Shown in pieces: positions 4,970 to 12,303 of a DNA stretch of 12,303 nucleotides; position 1 is the first letter of the stretch, and each line of letters starts with the position of its first letter. The stretch is taken from positions 1 to 12,303 of the forward strand of contig DKYP01000050.1 of NCBI GenBank assembly GCA_002499945.1. Direction: 5' to 3'. The stretch comes from Lachnoclostridium sp. UBA7097. Lineage in GTDB: Bacteria; Bacillota; Clostridia; Lachnospirales; Lachnospiraceae. The position numbers were made by a program, and so were the translations under genes. The notes under the pieces are model-generated. The model saw only the letters and a list, made by a program, of their open reading frames with translations. It had not been told where the DNA came from and did no database searches.

Positions 4970-6634
4970 ATGAGAAGTGATGTAGTTAAAAAAGGGATGC
5001 AGACAGCGCCTAACAGGTCTTTATTTAATGCACTTGGCATTACAGAGGAGGAACTTGAAAGGCCGCTTGTAGGCATTGTAAGTTCATATAATGAAATTGT
5101 GCCAGGGCACATGAATATTGACAAAATTGTTGAAGCAGTTAAAACAGGCGTTGCAATGGCAGGGGGTACACCAATAGTATTTCCTGCAATCGCAGTATGT
5201 GATGGCATTGCAATGGGGCATATTGGAATGAAATATTCCCTTGTTACAAGGGATTTAATAGCAGATTCAACGGAGTGCATGGCACTTGCGCACCAGTTTG
5301 ATGCACTTGTTATGGTTCCGAATTGTGATAAAAATGTGCCTGGGCTTCTGATGGCTGCAGCAAGGGTTAATGTGCCAACAATATTTGTAAGTGGCGGACC
5401 TATGCTTGCAGGCCATGTAAACGGGCAGAAGACAAGCCTTTCATCTATGTTTGAAGCAGTAGGCGCACATGCAGCAGGGAAAATGTCTGATGAAGAAGTG
5501 GATAACTATGTATGCAATGCATGCCCTACATGTGGTTCATGTTCAGGAATGTACACAGCCAACAGCATGAACTGCCTTACAGAAGCAATAGGAATGGGGC
5601 TTAAGGGCAATGGGACAATTCCTGCTGTTTATTCAGAGAGGATAAGGCTTGCCAAACATGCAGGCATGAAAGTTATGGAACTTTATGAGAAAAATATCTG
5701 TCCAAGGGATATAATGACAGAGAAGGCATTTATGAATGCTTTAACTGTTGATATGGCACTTGGATGTTCTACAAATACAATGCTGCATTTACCAGCAATT
5801 GCACATGAGGCAGGTGTAGAGATTAACCTTGACATTGCTAACCAGATTAGTGCCAAGACACCTAACCTTTGCCACCTTGCACCAGCAGGACACCATTATA
5901 TGGAAGAATTAAACGAAGCAGGCGGCATTTATGCAGTTATGAATGAGTTAAATAAAAAAGGACTTCTTTATACAGATTTAATTACTGCAACAGGAAAAAC
6001 TGTTGGGGAGAATATTGAAGGCTGTGTTAATAAGAATACAGAAGTTATACGCCCGGTTAATGAACCGTATAGTAAAACAGGCGGGATTGCAGTGCTGCGT
6101 GGCAATATAGCCCCGGACAGCTGTGTTGTAAAGCGTTCAGCAGTTGTGCCTGAAATGATGGTACATGAAGGGCCTGCAAGGGTGTTTGACTGTGAAGAAG
6201 ATGCTATTGAAGCAATTAAGGGCGGAAAGATTGTTCCTGGTGATGTTGTGGTTATCCGTTATGAAGGGCCAAAGGGAGGTCCTGGCATGAGGGAAATGTT
6301 AAACCCTACATCAGCCATTGCAGGGATGGGGCTTGGTTCAAGCGTTGCTTTAATTACAGACGGGCGTTTTTCAGGTGCATCAAGGGGTGCATCAATAGGC
6401 CATGTTTCACCAGAAGCAGCAGTAGGCGGGCCAATAGCCCTTATAGAAGAAGGGGATATTATTGCAATAGACATCCCTTCCAATACAATTAATGTAAAAG
6501 TACCTGATGATGAGCTTGCAAAGCGCAAAGCTGCATGGACACCAAAAGAACCAAGGGTAAAGACAGGTTATCTTGCAAGGTATGCCCAGATGGTGACATC
6601 AGCAGATAAAGGGGCAATCCTTAAAATTAACTGA
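4970..6634 (+). CDS. ilvD: Dihydroxy-acid dehydratase
   Basis: A 554-residue iron-sulfur dehydratase of the IlvD/Edd family, of normal length. It converts 2,3-dihydroxy-isovalerate and 2,3-dihydroxy-3-methylvalerate to the oxo acids for valine, leucine and isoleucine. Landmarks: CDKNVPG (119-125) and the Cys cluster CPTCGSCSGMYTANSM (185-200) for the Fe-S cluster, and DGRFSGASRG (464-473), whose Ser is the proposed catalytic base. Residues 41-48 read NEIVPGHM: the position that is Cys in the oxygen-tolerant [2Fe-2S] class (NxCNxH) is Gly, as in E. coli IlvD, so an oxygen-sensitive [4Fe-4S] cluster is expected, fitting an anaerobe. The ATG is 37 bases after the leuB stop with AGAGGT at 4954-4959, so the gene is probably co-transcribed with leuB. 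Confidence 0.96.
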   Translation: MRSDVVKKGMQTAPNRSLFNALGITEEELERPLVGIVSSYNEIVPGHMNIDKIVEAVKTGVAMAGGTPIVFPAIAVCDGIAMGHIGMKYSLVTRDLIADSTECMALAHQFDALVMVPNCDKNVPGLLMAAARVNVPTIFVSGGPMLAGHVNGQKTSLSSMFEAVGAHAAGKMSDEEVDNYVCNACPTCGSCSGMYTANSMNCLTEAIGMGLKGNGTIPAVYSERIRLAKHAGMKVMELYEKNICPRDIMTEKAFMNALTVDMALGCSTNTMLHLPAIAHEAGVEINLDIANQISAKTPNLCHLAPAGHHYMEELNEAGGIYAVMNELNKKGLLYTDLITATGKTVGENIEGCVNKNTEVIRPVNEPYSKTGGIAVLRGNIAPDSCVVKRSAVVPEMMVHEGPARVFDCEEDAIEAIKGGKIVPGDVVVIRYEGPKGGPGMREMLNPTSAIAGMGLGSSVALITDGRFSGASRGASIGHVSPEAAVGGPIALIEEGDIIAIDIPSNTINVKVPDDELAKRKAAWTPKEPRVKTGYLARYAQMVTSADKGAILKIN

Positions 6635-6667
6635 TTTTATATAAAAAAGAAAGGGCTGGTTACTAAA

Positions 6668-8353
6668 ATGCAAATGACAGGTTCCCAGATTGTTATTGAA
6701 TGTTTAAAAGAACAGGGAGTTGACACTATTTTTGGCTATCCTGGCGGGGCAATTTTAAATATTTATGATGAGTTATACCGACACCAGGACGAGATAAGGC
6801 ATATACTTGTTTCACATGAACAGGGCGCTGCACATGCTGCTGACGGTTATGCACGTGCAACAGGGAAGGTTGGCGTATGCATGGCAACAAGCGGGCCTGG
6901 GGCAACGAACCTTGTAACAGGTATTGCAACAGCGTATATGGATTCAGTCCCGGTTGTGGCAATTACATGTAACGTAGGGCTTTCCCTGCTTGGCAAGGAC
7001 TCCTTCCAGGAGATAGATATTGCAGGAATAGCAATGCCAATTACCAAATACAGTTTTATTGTCAAGGACGTAAAGGAACTTGCACCAACTATCAGGAGGG
7101 CATTTAAGATAGCACGTTCAGGAAGGCCAGGGCCTGTACTTGTAGATATTGTAAAGAATGCTACAAGCGATGAAGCAGACTATACAAGGAAAGTACCAGA
7201 GCTGGTACAGAGAAGCACAGATAAAATTGACGGGCATGCAGTAGAAGAAGCAATTAAAATTATACGTTCTGCAAAGAAACCAGTAATATTTGCAGGGGGC
7301 GGTGCTGTTATATCAGACGCCTCCAAAGAACTTGAAGAATTTGCAAAACGTGTTGATGCACCTGTTACAGATACGCTTATGGGCAAAGGTGCTTTTCCAG
7401 GTGATAATGAATACTATATCGGCATGCTTGGAATGCATGGCACTAAAACAGCCAATTTAAGTGTATCAGAGTGTGATGTGCTTATAGTCCTTGGTTCACG
7501 TTTTTCAGACAGGGTAACAGGAAATACAGCAACTTTTGCCAGAAATGCAAAGATAATCCAGGTAGATGTGGATGAAGCAGAAGTTAATAAAAATATTTTT
7601 GTTGACTTAAGCATAACAGGTGATGTAAAATCAGTACTTGAAATATTTAATTCAAGGCTTGAACAGCTCTACCATAAAGAATGGATTGATAAAGTAATGG
7701 CACGTAAAGATGCATTGCCTCTTACATATAATAAAGAGGTACTTACAGGCCCTTATATTATTGAACAGCTTTATGAACTTACAAAAGGTGATGCAATTAT
7801 TGCAACTGAGGTAGGACAGCACCAGATGTGGGCAGCACAATATTATAAATATATAAAGCCACGCACATTAATTTCATCAGGCGGGCTTGGTACAATGGGA
7901 TACGGGCTTGGTGCTGCAATAGGCGCAAAGGCAGCATTTCCTGATAAAACCGTTGTGAATATAGCAGGTGACGGCTGTTTCCGCATGAATATGAATGAAA
8001 TTATCACAGCTTCAAGAAGCGGGCTGCCAGTTATTGAAATAGTATTTAATAACCATGTGCTTGGAATGGTGCGCCAGTGGCAGACATTGTTCTATGGAAA
8101 GAGATATTCGCATACAGTATTAAATGACAGCCTTGATTATGTAAAACTTTCAGAAGCAATGGGTGCGAAAGCATTCAGGGTGGAGAAAAAAGAAGATGTT
8201 GTACCAGTGCTTAAAGAAGCATTAGAAAGTGATGTGCCTGTTGTTATTGAATGTATAATACAAAGTGATGATAAAGTATTTCCAATGGTAGCACCAGGCA
8301 AAAACATTGATGAAGCATTTGATGAAAATGACATCAAAAAGGGCAGAAACTAA
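6668..8353 (+). CDS. ilvB: Acetolactate synthase, large (catalytic) subunit
   Basis: A 561-residue thiamine-diphosphate enzyme, of the usual length for the anabolic large subunit. It condenses pyruvate with pyruvate or 2-oxobutyrate, the first common step to valine/leucine and isoleucine. Landmarks: catalytic Glu51 in SHEQGAAHAADGYARATG; SFQE (112-115); the FAD-binding middle domain with LGMHGT and VLGSRFSDRVTGN (274-286); the thiamine motif GDGCFRMNMNEI (435-446) closed by Asn461-462; and MVRQWQTLFYGKRYSHT near the C-terminus, typical of IlvB rather than catabolic AlsS. ATG 6668 follows AGAAAGGG by about a dozen bases; an ATG two codons later is possible but farther from that site. It is 33 bases after ilvD, so the two are probably in one transcript. 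The regulatory subunit gene ilvN does not follow; serC comes next. Confidence 0.95.
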   Translation: MQMTGSQIVIECLKEQGVDTIFGYPGGAILNIYDELYRHQDEIRHILVSHEQGAAHAADGYARATGKVGVCMATSGPGATNLVTGIATAYMDSVPVVAITCNVGLSLLGKDSFQEIDIAGIAMPITKYSFIVKDVKELAPTIRRAFKIARSGRPGPVLVDIVKNATSDEADYTRKVPELVQRSTDKIDGHAVEEAIKIIRSAKKPVIFAGGGAVISDASKELEEFAKRVDAPVTDTLMGKGAFPGDNEYYIGMLGMHGTKTANLSVSECDVLIVLGSRFSDRVTGNTATFARNAKIIQVDVDEAEVNKNIFVDLSITGDVKSVLEIFNSRLEQLYHKEWIDKVMARKDALPLTYNKEVLTGPYIIEQLYELTKGDAIIATEVGQHQMWAAQYYKYIKPRTLISSGGLGTMGYGLGAAIGAKAAFPDKTVVNIAGDGCFRMNMNEIITASRSGLPVIEIVFNNHVLGMVRQWQTLFYGKRYSHTVLNDSLDYVKLSEAMGAKAFRVEKKEDVVPVLKEALESDVPVVIECIIQSDDKVFPMVAPGKNIDEAFDENDIKKGRN

Positions 8354-8363
8354 TATATACAAA

Positions 8364-8381
8364 AGGAGGCACATTAAAGTG
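8364..8381 (+). promoter_or_regulatory. Ribosome binding site that fixes the serC start at GTG 8379
   Basis: AGGAGG at 8364-8369, nine bases before GTG 8379. The alternative in-frame ATG at 8307 lies inside ilvB, has no ribosome site, and would add 24 residues of basic, non-family sequence in front of the conserved RVYNFSAGPA start. Confidence 0.88.
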
Positions 8382-9461
8382 GGCAGAGTTTATAATTTTT
8401 CAGCCGGTCCGGCGGTATTACCGGAAGAGGTATTAAAGGAAGCAGCAGCAGAAATGTTAGATTATGAGGGAACAGGAATGTCTGTTATGGAGATGAGCCA
8501 CCGTTCCAAAGCATATGACAATATTATCAAAACTGCGGAAAAGGATTTAAGGGAACTTATGGGTATTCCAGACAATTACAAGGTAATGTTCCTGCAAGGC
8601 GGCGCTTCACAGCAGTTTGCAATGATACCTATGAACCTTATGAAAAACAAAGTTGCTGACTACATTATTACAGGACAGTGGGCAAAAAAGGCATGGCAGG
8701 AAGCTTCCAAATATGGAAAGGCAAATAAAATTGCATCTTCTGAGGATAAAACATTCTCATATATTCCTGACTGTTCAGATTTGCCAGTTTCTGAAGATGC
8801 GGATTATGTATATATTTGTGAAAATAATACAATATATGGCACAAAGTATAAGAAACTTCCAGATACAAAAGGCAAAACACTTGTTGCAGATGTTTCTTCA
8901 TGCTTTTTATCAGAACCGGTTGATGTGTCAAAATATGGCATAATTTATGGTGGTGTACAGAAAAATATCGGGCCTGCCGGTGTTGTAATTGTAATTATGC
9001 GTGAGGACCTTATAACAGAAGATGTACTTCCAGGAACACCAACAATGTTACAGTATAAAACACATGCAGATAATGGTTCTTTGTATAATACACCTCCTGC
9101 TTATGGAATTTATATCTGCGGAAAAGTATTTAAGTGGCTTAAGAAAATGGGCGGGCTTGAAGTTATGAAGCAGAGAAACGAAGAAAAAGCAAAAATACTT
9201 TATGATTTCCTTGACCAGAGCAGGCTTTTTAAAGGAACAGTTGTTAAAGAAGACCGTTCTCTTATGAATGTACCATTTGTAACAGGAAATGATGAACTTG
9301 ATGCAAAGTTTGTCAAAGAAGCAGAAAAAGAAGGCCTTGTAAACCTTAAAGGACACCGCACAGTAGGCGGCATGAGGGCAAGTATTTACAACGCCATGCC
9401 AAAAGAGGGCGTTGAAAAGCTTGTAAGCTTTATGAAGAAGTTTGAGGAGGGAAATGCATAA
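8379..9461 (+). CDS. serC: Phosphoserine aminotransferase
   Basis: A 360-residue PLP enzyme (class V aminotransferase fold), exactly the usual SerC length when started at the GTG at 8379. It converts 3-phosphohydroxypyruvate and glutamate to phosphoserine, the second step of serine synthesis; SerC may also serve pyridoxal-phosphate synthesis in some bacteria. Landmarks: the N-terminal YNFSAGPAVLPEEV; MSHRSK with Arg42 for the substrate; FLQGGASQQF (71-80) for the cofactor phosphate; TGQW (98-101); Asp171 in VADVSS; the PLP Schiff-base Lys195 in GGVQKNIGPAG; and the closing GGMRASIYNAM (330-340) with Arg333. The gene starts 25 bases after ilvB, and its stop overlaps the serA start by one base (TAATG), so serC and serA are probably translationally coupled. 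Confidence 0.95.
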   Translation: MGRVYNFSAGPAVLPEEVLKEAAAEMLDYEGTGMSVMEMSHRSKAYDNIIKTAEKDLRELMGIPDNYKVMFLQGGASQQFAMIPMNLMKNKVADYIITGQWAKKAWQEASKYGKANKIASSEDKTFSYIPDCSDLPVSEDADYVYICENNTIYGTKYKKLPDTKGKTLVADVSSCFLSEPVDVSKYGIIYGGVQKNIGPAGVVIVIMREDLITEDVLPGTPTMLQYKTHADNGSLYNTPPAYGIYICGKVFKWLKKMGGLEVMKQRNEEKAKILYDFLDQSRLFKGTVVKEDRSLMNVPFVTGNDELDAKFVKEAEKEGLVNLKGHRTVGGMRASIYNAMPKEGVEKLVSFMKKFEEGNA

Positions 9462-10618
9462 TGTTTAAATATACATGTTTAAATCCAATAGCCGTAGTAG
9501 GGCTTGGTAATTTTACAGATGGATATGAAAAAACAGATAACTTTGCAGATGCACAGGCAGTCCTTGTAAGAAGTGCATCAATGCATGACATGGAACTTCC
9601 AGACAGCCTTCTTGCAGTTGCAAGGGCAGGGGCGGGTTATAATAATATACCTGTTGACAAATGCGCAGACAAAGGAATTGTAGTATTTAATACACCAGGG
9701 GCAAATGCAAATGGTGTAAAAGAACTTTTTGTTGCAGGAATGTTAATGGCAGCACGTGATATTAATGGTGGCATTGAATGGGTAAAGGCAAATAAAGATA
9801 ACCAGAATATCAGCAAAGATATGGAAAAGGCAAAGAAGCAGTTTGCAGGCACAGAACTTATGGGCAAGAAAATCGGCGTAATAGGTCTTGGTGCAATAGG
9901 CGTGCTTGTTGCTAATGTAGCTAACCGCATGAAAATGGAAGTATATGGTGTAGACCCGTTCCTTTCAGTAAAAAATGCCCTTTCACTTTCAAGGGATATC
10001 AATATTGTAAAAACTTATGATGAAATTTACAGCCAGTGCGATTATATAACAATCCATGTGCCTCTTCTTGAAAATACAAAAGGAATGTTAAATAAAGAAG
10101 CATTTGATAAAATGAAAGATGGCGTAGTTATCCTTAATATGGCAAGGGATACACTTGTAAATGATGAGGATATGAAAGCAGCACTTGAATCAGGAAAAGT
10201 TGCAAAATATGTAACAGACTTCCCTAACCCTGCTGTAACCAATATGCCAAACGTAATTGCAACCCCGCACCTTGGCGCATCGACAGAAGAATCCGAGGAC
10301 AACTGCGCAGTTATGGCAGTGAACCAGATACGTGAATTTCTTGAGAATGGAAATATAATTAATTCTGTAAACTTCCCAGCATGTGACGCAGGCGAGTGCA
10401 GTGCCCAGGGAAGGATTACAGTAGCACATAAAAACGTACCTGGAATGTTAAACCGTCTTACCAATGTATTTGGGGATGTAAATATAGCACATATGACCAA
10501 TAAGAGCAAAGGGAATTATTCATACTGTGTATTTGATATAGATTCAGAAAGCACACAAGAAATGGCAGATAAATTAAACAGCATTGATGGTGTGTTAAAA
10601 GCACGTATAGTAAAATAA
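9461..10618 (+). CDS. serA: D-3-phosphoglycerate dehydrogenase, short form with C-terminal ACT domain
   Basis: A 385-residue enzyme oxidising 3-phosphoglycerate to 3-phosphohydroxypyruvate, the entry to serine. The N-terminal substrate domain (RAGAGYNNIP, 55-64) leads into the NAD-binding Rossmann segment GVIGLGAIG (139-147) with Asp165 binding the cofactor ribose, catalytic Arg229 in NMARDTLV and His270 in TPHLGASTEES. Residues 317-385 form an ACT domain, the usual site of serine feedback. There is no ASB domain, so it is the type II architecture. The general-acid Glu of the usual Arg-Glu-His triad (the FxxEP position) is not visible: the segment reads TDFPNPAVTNMPN. I recall the same in other clostridial SerA proteins, so it is probably a lineage trait. 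GAGGAGG lies ten bases ahead of the ATG. It is the last gene before a strong terminator. Confidence 0.93.
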   Translation: MFKYTCLNPIAVVGLGNFTDGYEKTDNFADAQAVLVRSASMHDMELPDSLLAVARAGAGYNNIPVDKCADKGIVVFNTPGANANGVKELFVAGMLMAARDINGGIEWVKANKDNQNISKDMEKAKKQFAGTELMGKKIGVIGLGAIGVLVANVANRMKMEVYGVDPFLSVKNALSLSRDINIVKTYDEIYSQCDYITIHVPLLENTKGMLNKEAFDKMKDGVVILNMARDTLVNDEDMKAALESGKVAKYVTDFPNPAVTNMPNVIATPHLGASTEESEDNCAVMAVNQIREFLENGNIINSVNFPACDAGECSAQGRITVAHKNVPGMLNRLTNVFGDVNIAHMTNKSKGNYSYCVFDIDSESTQEMADKLNSIDGVLKARIVK

Positions 10619-10642
10619 AAGAAAATTATTAGTATAAGTTTA

Positions 10643-10683
10643 AAGGCAGCCAGGATTGGATTTATCCAGGTTGTCTTTTTCTT
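10643..10683 (+). terminator. Rho-independent terminator after serA
   Basis: Left arm 10643-10656 (AAGGCAGCCAGGAT) pairs with right arm 10664-10677 (ATCCAGGTTGTCTT) over 14 positions with one mismatch and two G-U pairs. The loop is seven bases, and the right arm runs into TTTCTT. It closes the amino-acid gene run and insulates the toxin-antitoxin pair. Confidence 0.85.
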
Positions 10684-10703
10684 ATAAAAAGTATATTTAA
10701 ATT

Positions 10704-10745
10704 CTTGATAAAATAATTAAAACAACATATAATAATTTTATCAAG
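10704..10745. promoter_or_regulatory. Perfect 11-bp inverted repeat bracketing the antitoxin promoter, probable operator
   Basis: CTTGATAAAAT (10704-10714) and ATTTTATCAAG (10735-10745) are exact reverse complements, separated by 20 bases. The left arm covers the -35 and the right arm spans the expected start site, just before the ribosome site. Phd/YefM antitoxins commonly autorepress through palindromes at their own promoter, so this is the likely operator. The left arm would not be in the transcript, so an RNA hairpin is unlikely. Confidence 0.65.
10705..10733 (+). promoter_or_regulatory. Promoter of the toxin-antitoxin pair
   Basis: TTGATA (10705-10710), a 17-base spacer, and a consensus TATAAT (10728-10733). 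The expected start is near 10740, giving a leader of under 20 bases before ATG 10758. Confidence 0.75.
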
Positions 10746-10757
10746 GGAGGTGGTACT

Positions 10758-10991
10758 ATGACAACAGCAACAGCAAAAGACATCCAGAATAATTTTGGAA
10801 AATATCTGCAAATGGTACAGGCTGGCGGGGAAGTTATTGTTTTAGAAAATGGCAAGGAAGTTGCCAGGCTGGTTTCACATAATAAAAATGTTTCATTCCT
10901 TACAGATTCCCTTGTTGGAATATTGAAAGGGGATTACGATGATAAAGCATCAAAACTGGAGAGAATAACAAAATATGAAGATATTGGCTGA
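10758..10991 (+). CDS. Phd/YefM-family antitoxin
   Basis: A 77-residue protein. Residues 1-45 have the Phd/YefM DNA-binding fold pattern: TATAKDIQNNFGKYLQMVQ followed by GEVIVLENGKEVARLV. The C-terminal part FLTDSLVGILKGDYDDKASKLERITKYEDIG looks like the toxin-binding tail of antitoxins paired with PIN toxins. It should bind and silence the toxin encoded next and, with it, repress the promoter at 10705-10733, where a perfect inverted repeat lies. A strong ribosome site (GGGAGGTGG) precedes the ATG. The last 17 bases overlap the toxin gene, which begins in another frame, the usual coupled arrangement. It lies after the serA terminator, so this is a separate unit. Confidence 0.9.
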   Translation: MTTATAKDIQNNFGKYLQMVQAGGEVIVLENGKEVARLVSHNKNVSFLTDSLVGILKGDYDDKASKLERITKYEDIG

Positions 10992-11394
10992 TACAAATAT
11001 TATTTTAGATGTATTATGTAAACGTCCAGGACTATATGAAGATTCTGCAAAACTTTTTAAACTTTGTGAAAACGGAAGGATTTCAGGAGTAGTTTCTGCA
11101 TTATCAATTCCAAATATTGTCTATATTATGAGAAAAGAGTTAGACGCAGAAAAAATTAAAGAAGTTCTTGGTTATTTGTCCTTGATTTTTTCAATTTCTG
11201 ATTTGAAAAGCAGTGATTTAATTAAAGCAGCAAGTATGAATTTTAAAGATTATGAAGATGCTATACAAAGTGCCTGTGCTTTACGCATTAAAGCAGACTA
11301 TATTGTTACAAGAAACCTGAAAGATTTTACCAAAAGCAAGGTTATGGCAGTTAATCCATCTGGATTGTTTAAAGAGTTAGGATTATATTATTAA
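10975..11394 (+). CDS. PIN-domain ribonuclease toxin (VapC-like, PIN_3 type)
   Basis: A 139-residue single-domain PIN protein, of normal toxin length. It begins MKILADTNIILDVL with the metal-binding Asp6, has a middle helix segment SIPNIVYIMRK (44-54), then DYEDAIQSACA (92-102) with acidic residues Asp92, Glu94 and Asp95, and TRNLKDF (112-118) with Asp117. This is the Pfam PIN_3 pattern; such toxins are Mg-dependent RNases that cut tRNA, rRNA or other RNA, but the target here is unknown. The usual mid-domain Glu is not obvious; Asn47 sits near that place, as I recall in other members of this subfamily. ATG 10975 overlaps the antitoxin by 17 bases, with GGAGAG at 10958-10963 inside the antitoxin gene. 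It is most likely the toxin of a type II pair. Confidence 0.88.
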   Translation: MKILADTNIILDVLCKRPGLYEDSAKLFKLCENGRISGVVSALSIPNIVYIMRKELDAEKIKEVLGYLSLIFSISDLKSSDLIKAASMNFKDYEDAIQSACALRIKADYIVTRNLKDFTKSKVMAVNPSGLFKELGLYY

Positions 11395-11408
11395 TACTAA
11401 TTGCAACC

Positions 11409-11429
11409 GCAACTTAAAGTTGCATTTTA
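11409..11429 (+). terminator. Possible weak terminator after the toxin gene
   Basis: GCAAC (11409-11413), a five-base loop, GTTGC (11419-11423), then ATTTTA. The surrounding sequence is palindromic over 15 bases. The stem is short and the T-run weak. Confidence 0.4.
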
Positions 11430-11477
11430 TCCAAAAACAGAACTTTCTGATTGGTAGAAAAATTCCTATACAAAACT

Positions 11478-11523
11478 TATAATAATCCTGTCACGTAAAT
11501 ACAACACACCAATAAAAAGGAGG
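11478..11523 (+). promoter_or_regulatory. Possible -10 and ribosome site of the XRE regulator
   Basis: TATAAT at 11478-11483; no good -35 at the right distance (TTGGTA at 11451 is 21 bases away). AAGGAGG at 11517-11523 lies nine bases ahead of ATG 11533 and fixes that start. Confidence 0.45.
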
Positions 11524-11532
11524 CCAGGTTAA

Positions 11533-12234
11533 ATGAGTTTTGGACAGAATTTACAATTCTTAAGGAAAATGGGAAATAAAATGACACAGGAAGAGCTGGC
11601 GGAGAAGCTTGGCGTATCAAGGCAGACTGTTTCAAAGTGGGAGTTAGATGCAGTTTATCCTGAAATGGACAAGGTAATAGAATTATGTAATTTATTTTCA
11701 TGTACTATGGATGAACTTGTGCGGGAGGACATGAATGTACCAGATGAGGCATATTCTGATATCTGTTTTAAGGATATAGTAGCGTTTAGTTATGCAAGTT
11801 ATGCTGTTATCAGCAGAGAGCCGTAAGAGGACGCCATAAGGCATGCAGGACAATGGGCAGAAAAGCTTGGCATAAGCCAGCCTGAAATAATTGGCTGGGA
11901 TTTCCCAGTGGTATCACAGGAACAGATAAACGTACATAATATGCATGGTTATGCAGCAGCGTTAATTTTAGATGAAGAAATATTAAAAAATAATGCAAAT
12001 AACAAAGAGTTTGAGATTACCAGGCAGGAAAAACAGAGGTATATTGTAATTACAGTAAATGAATCCGAGCTTTCACCATTTTATGTTATTCCAAATGCCT
12101 ATAAAATGCTTATGACCAATATGAAAATAAACGGGATTAAGCAGAAAAATGACAGAAGAGTTTTAGCATGTTTTGAAAAAGAGTATTATCTTAATGGAAA
12201 ATGGCATATGGATATACATATTGCTGTTGAATAA
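11533..12234 (+). pseudogene. XRE-type transcription regulator with GyrI-like effector domain, split by one in-frame stop
   Basis: Codons 1-97 encode an N-terminal XRE helix-turn-helix (MTQEELAEKLGVSRQTVSKWE, roughly residues 17-37) and a linker. A TAA at 11824-11826 interrupts, and the same frame continues without further stops to 12232-12234 with EDAIRHAGQWAEKLGI, EIIGWDFPVVSQEQINVHNMHGYAAALIL and a C-terminal CFEKEYYLNGKWHMDIHIAV. That second part resembles the small-molecule-binding GyrI-like/AraC effector domain, and the XRE plus effector arrangement is one I recall as a single protein of about 230 residues in Lachnospiraceae. The stop sits in an REP-stop-EDAI context where homologs have Glu, so one GAA-to-TAA change would explain it. 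No ribosome site precedes the GTG at 11908, so the second half is probably not expressed alone. The first 97 residues could still make a truncated DNA-binding protein. Confidence 0.8.
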
Positions 12235-12281
12235 TTTTTAATATTATCATGGTTAAAAAAGGCAGAGCCAGTATTTATTTG

Positions 12282-12303
12282 TGAACTACCCATCACCTAA
12301 AGG
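12282..12303. repeat. Possible left half of a hairpin element cut by the window end
   Basis: GAACTACCCATCACCTAAAGG ends the window. CATCACCT followed by AAAGG looks like the left arm and loop of a hairpin whose right arm (AGGTGATG) would lie outside. Similar short palindromes occur near IS200/IS605-type elements and as dispersed repeats in Lachnospiraceae. Only half is visible. Confidence 0.2.

Noticed and set aside
8307..8378. serC start at ATG 8307 inside ilvB
   Set aside because: GTG 8379 has AGGAGG at the right distance and gives the exact family length and N-terminus.
10042..10509. Antisense ORF of 155 codons opposite serA
   Set aside because: Shadow of serA, with composition typical of a reverse-frame translation.
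11908..12234. Independent gene from GTG 11908
   Set aside because: Same frame as the upstream XRE gene with one stop between, no ribosome site, and it starts within a conserved domain.

Overview
The window looks like a chromosomal segment of an AT-rich Bacillota bacterium, most likely a gut Lachnospiraceae. The grounds are strong AGGAGG-type ribosome sites, short intergenic gaps, the type of SerA and SerC, and two Rpn-family (PD-(D/E)XK) nuclease genes of a kind common in that family. This placement is inference; there is no rRNA or other marker gene in the window.

Left part (1-1733): the end of a surface-polysaccharide locus. It holds the C-terminus of a probable capsular polysaccharide synthesis protein, an intact TagD/Gct-like nucleotidyltransferase, and a decayed IspD/TarI-like cytidylyltransferase that has lost its N-terminus and carries two in-frame stops. 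An unidentified 69-codon fragment and a strong terminator-like hairpin follow. Sampled stretches are about 13-25% GC, lower than the rest.

Middle-left (1773-3670): a good sigma-A-type promoter followed by two tandem, diverged copies of an Rpn-family nuclease gene. The catalytic part is about 95% identical between copies, while the C-terminal part varies. Each copy has an internal ATG with an upstream AGGTGG, and the copies differ in the number of four-residue GR(I/T)E repeats. This layout matches the reported Rpn toxin with an intragenic RpnS antitoxin and is the most interesting feature here.

Centre (3751-10683): a run of core amino-acid genes on the + strand, leuB-ilvD-ilvB-serC-serA, with a promoter before leuB and a strong terminator after serA. 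leuB, ilvD and ilvB belong to leucine/valine/isoleucine synthesis; serC and serA make phosphoserine from 3-phosphoglycerate. serC most likely starts at a GTG (8379), and serA overlaps the serC stop by one base. No ilvN, ilvC, leuA, leuCD or serB is present.

Right part (10704-12303): a type II toxin-antitoxin pair (Phd/YefM antitoxin, PIN-domain toxin) whose consensus promoter is bracketed by a perfect 11-bp inverted repeat. After it comes an XRE regulator with a GyrI-like effector domain, split by one in-frame TAA. The window ends inside what may be half of a hairpin element.

No tRNA, rRNA, CRISPR array or complete insertion sequence was seen.
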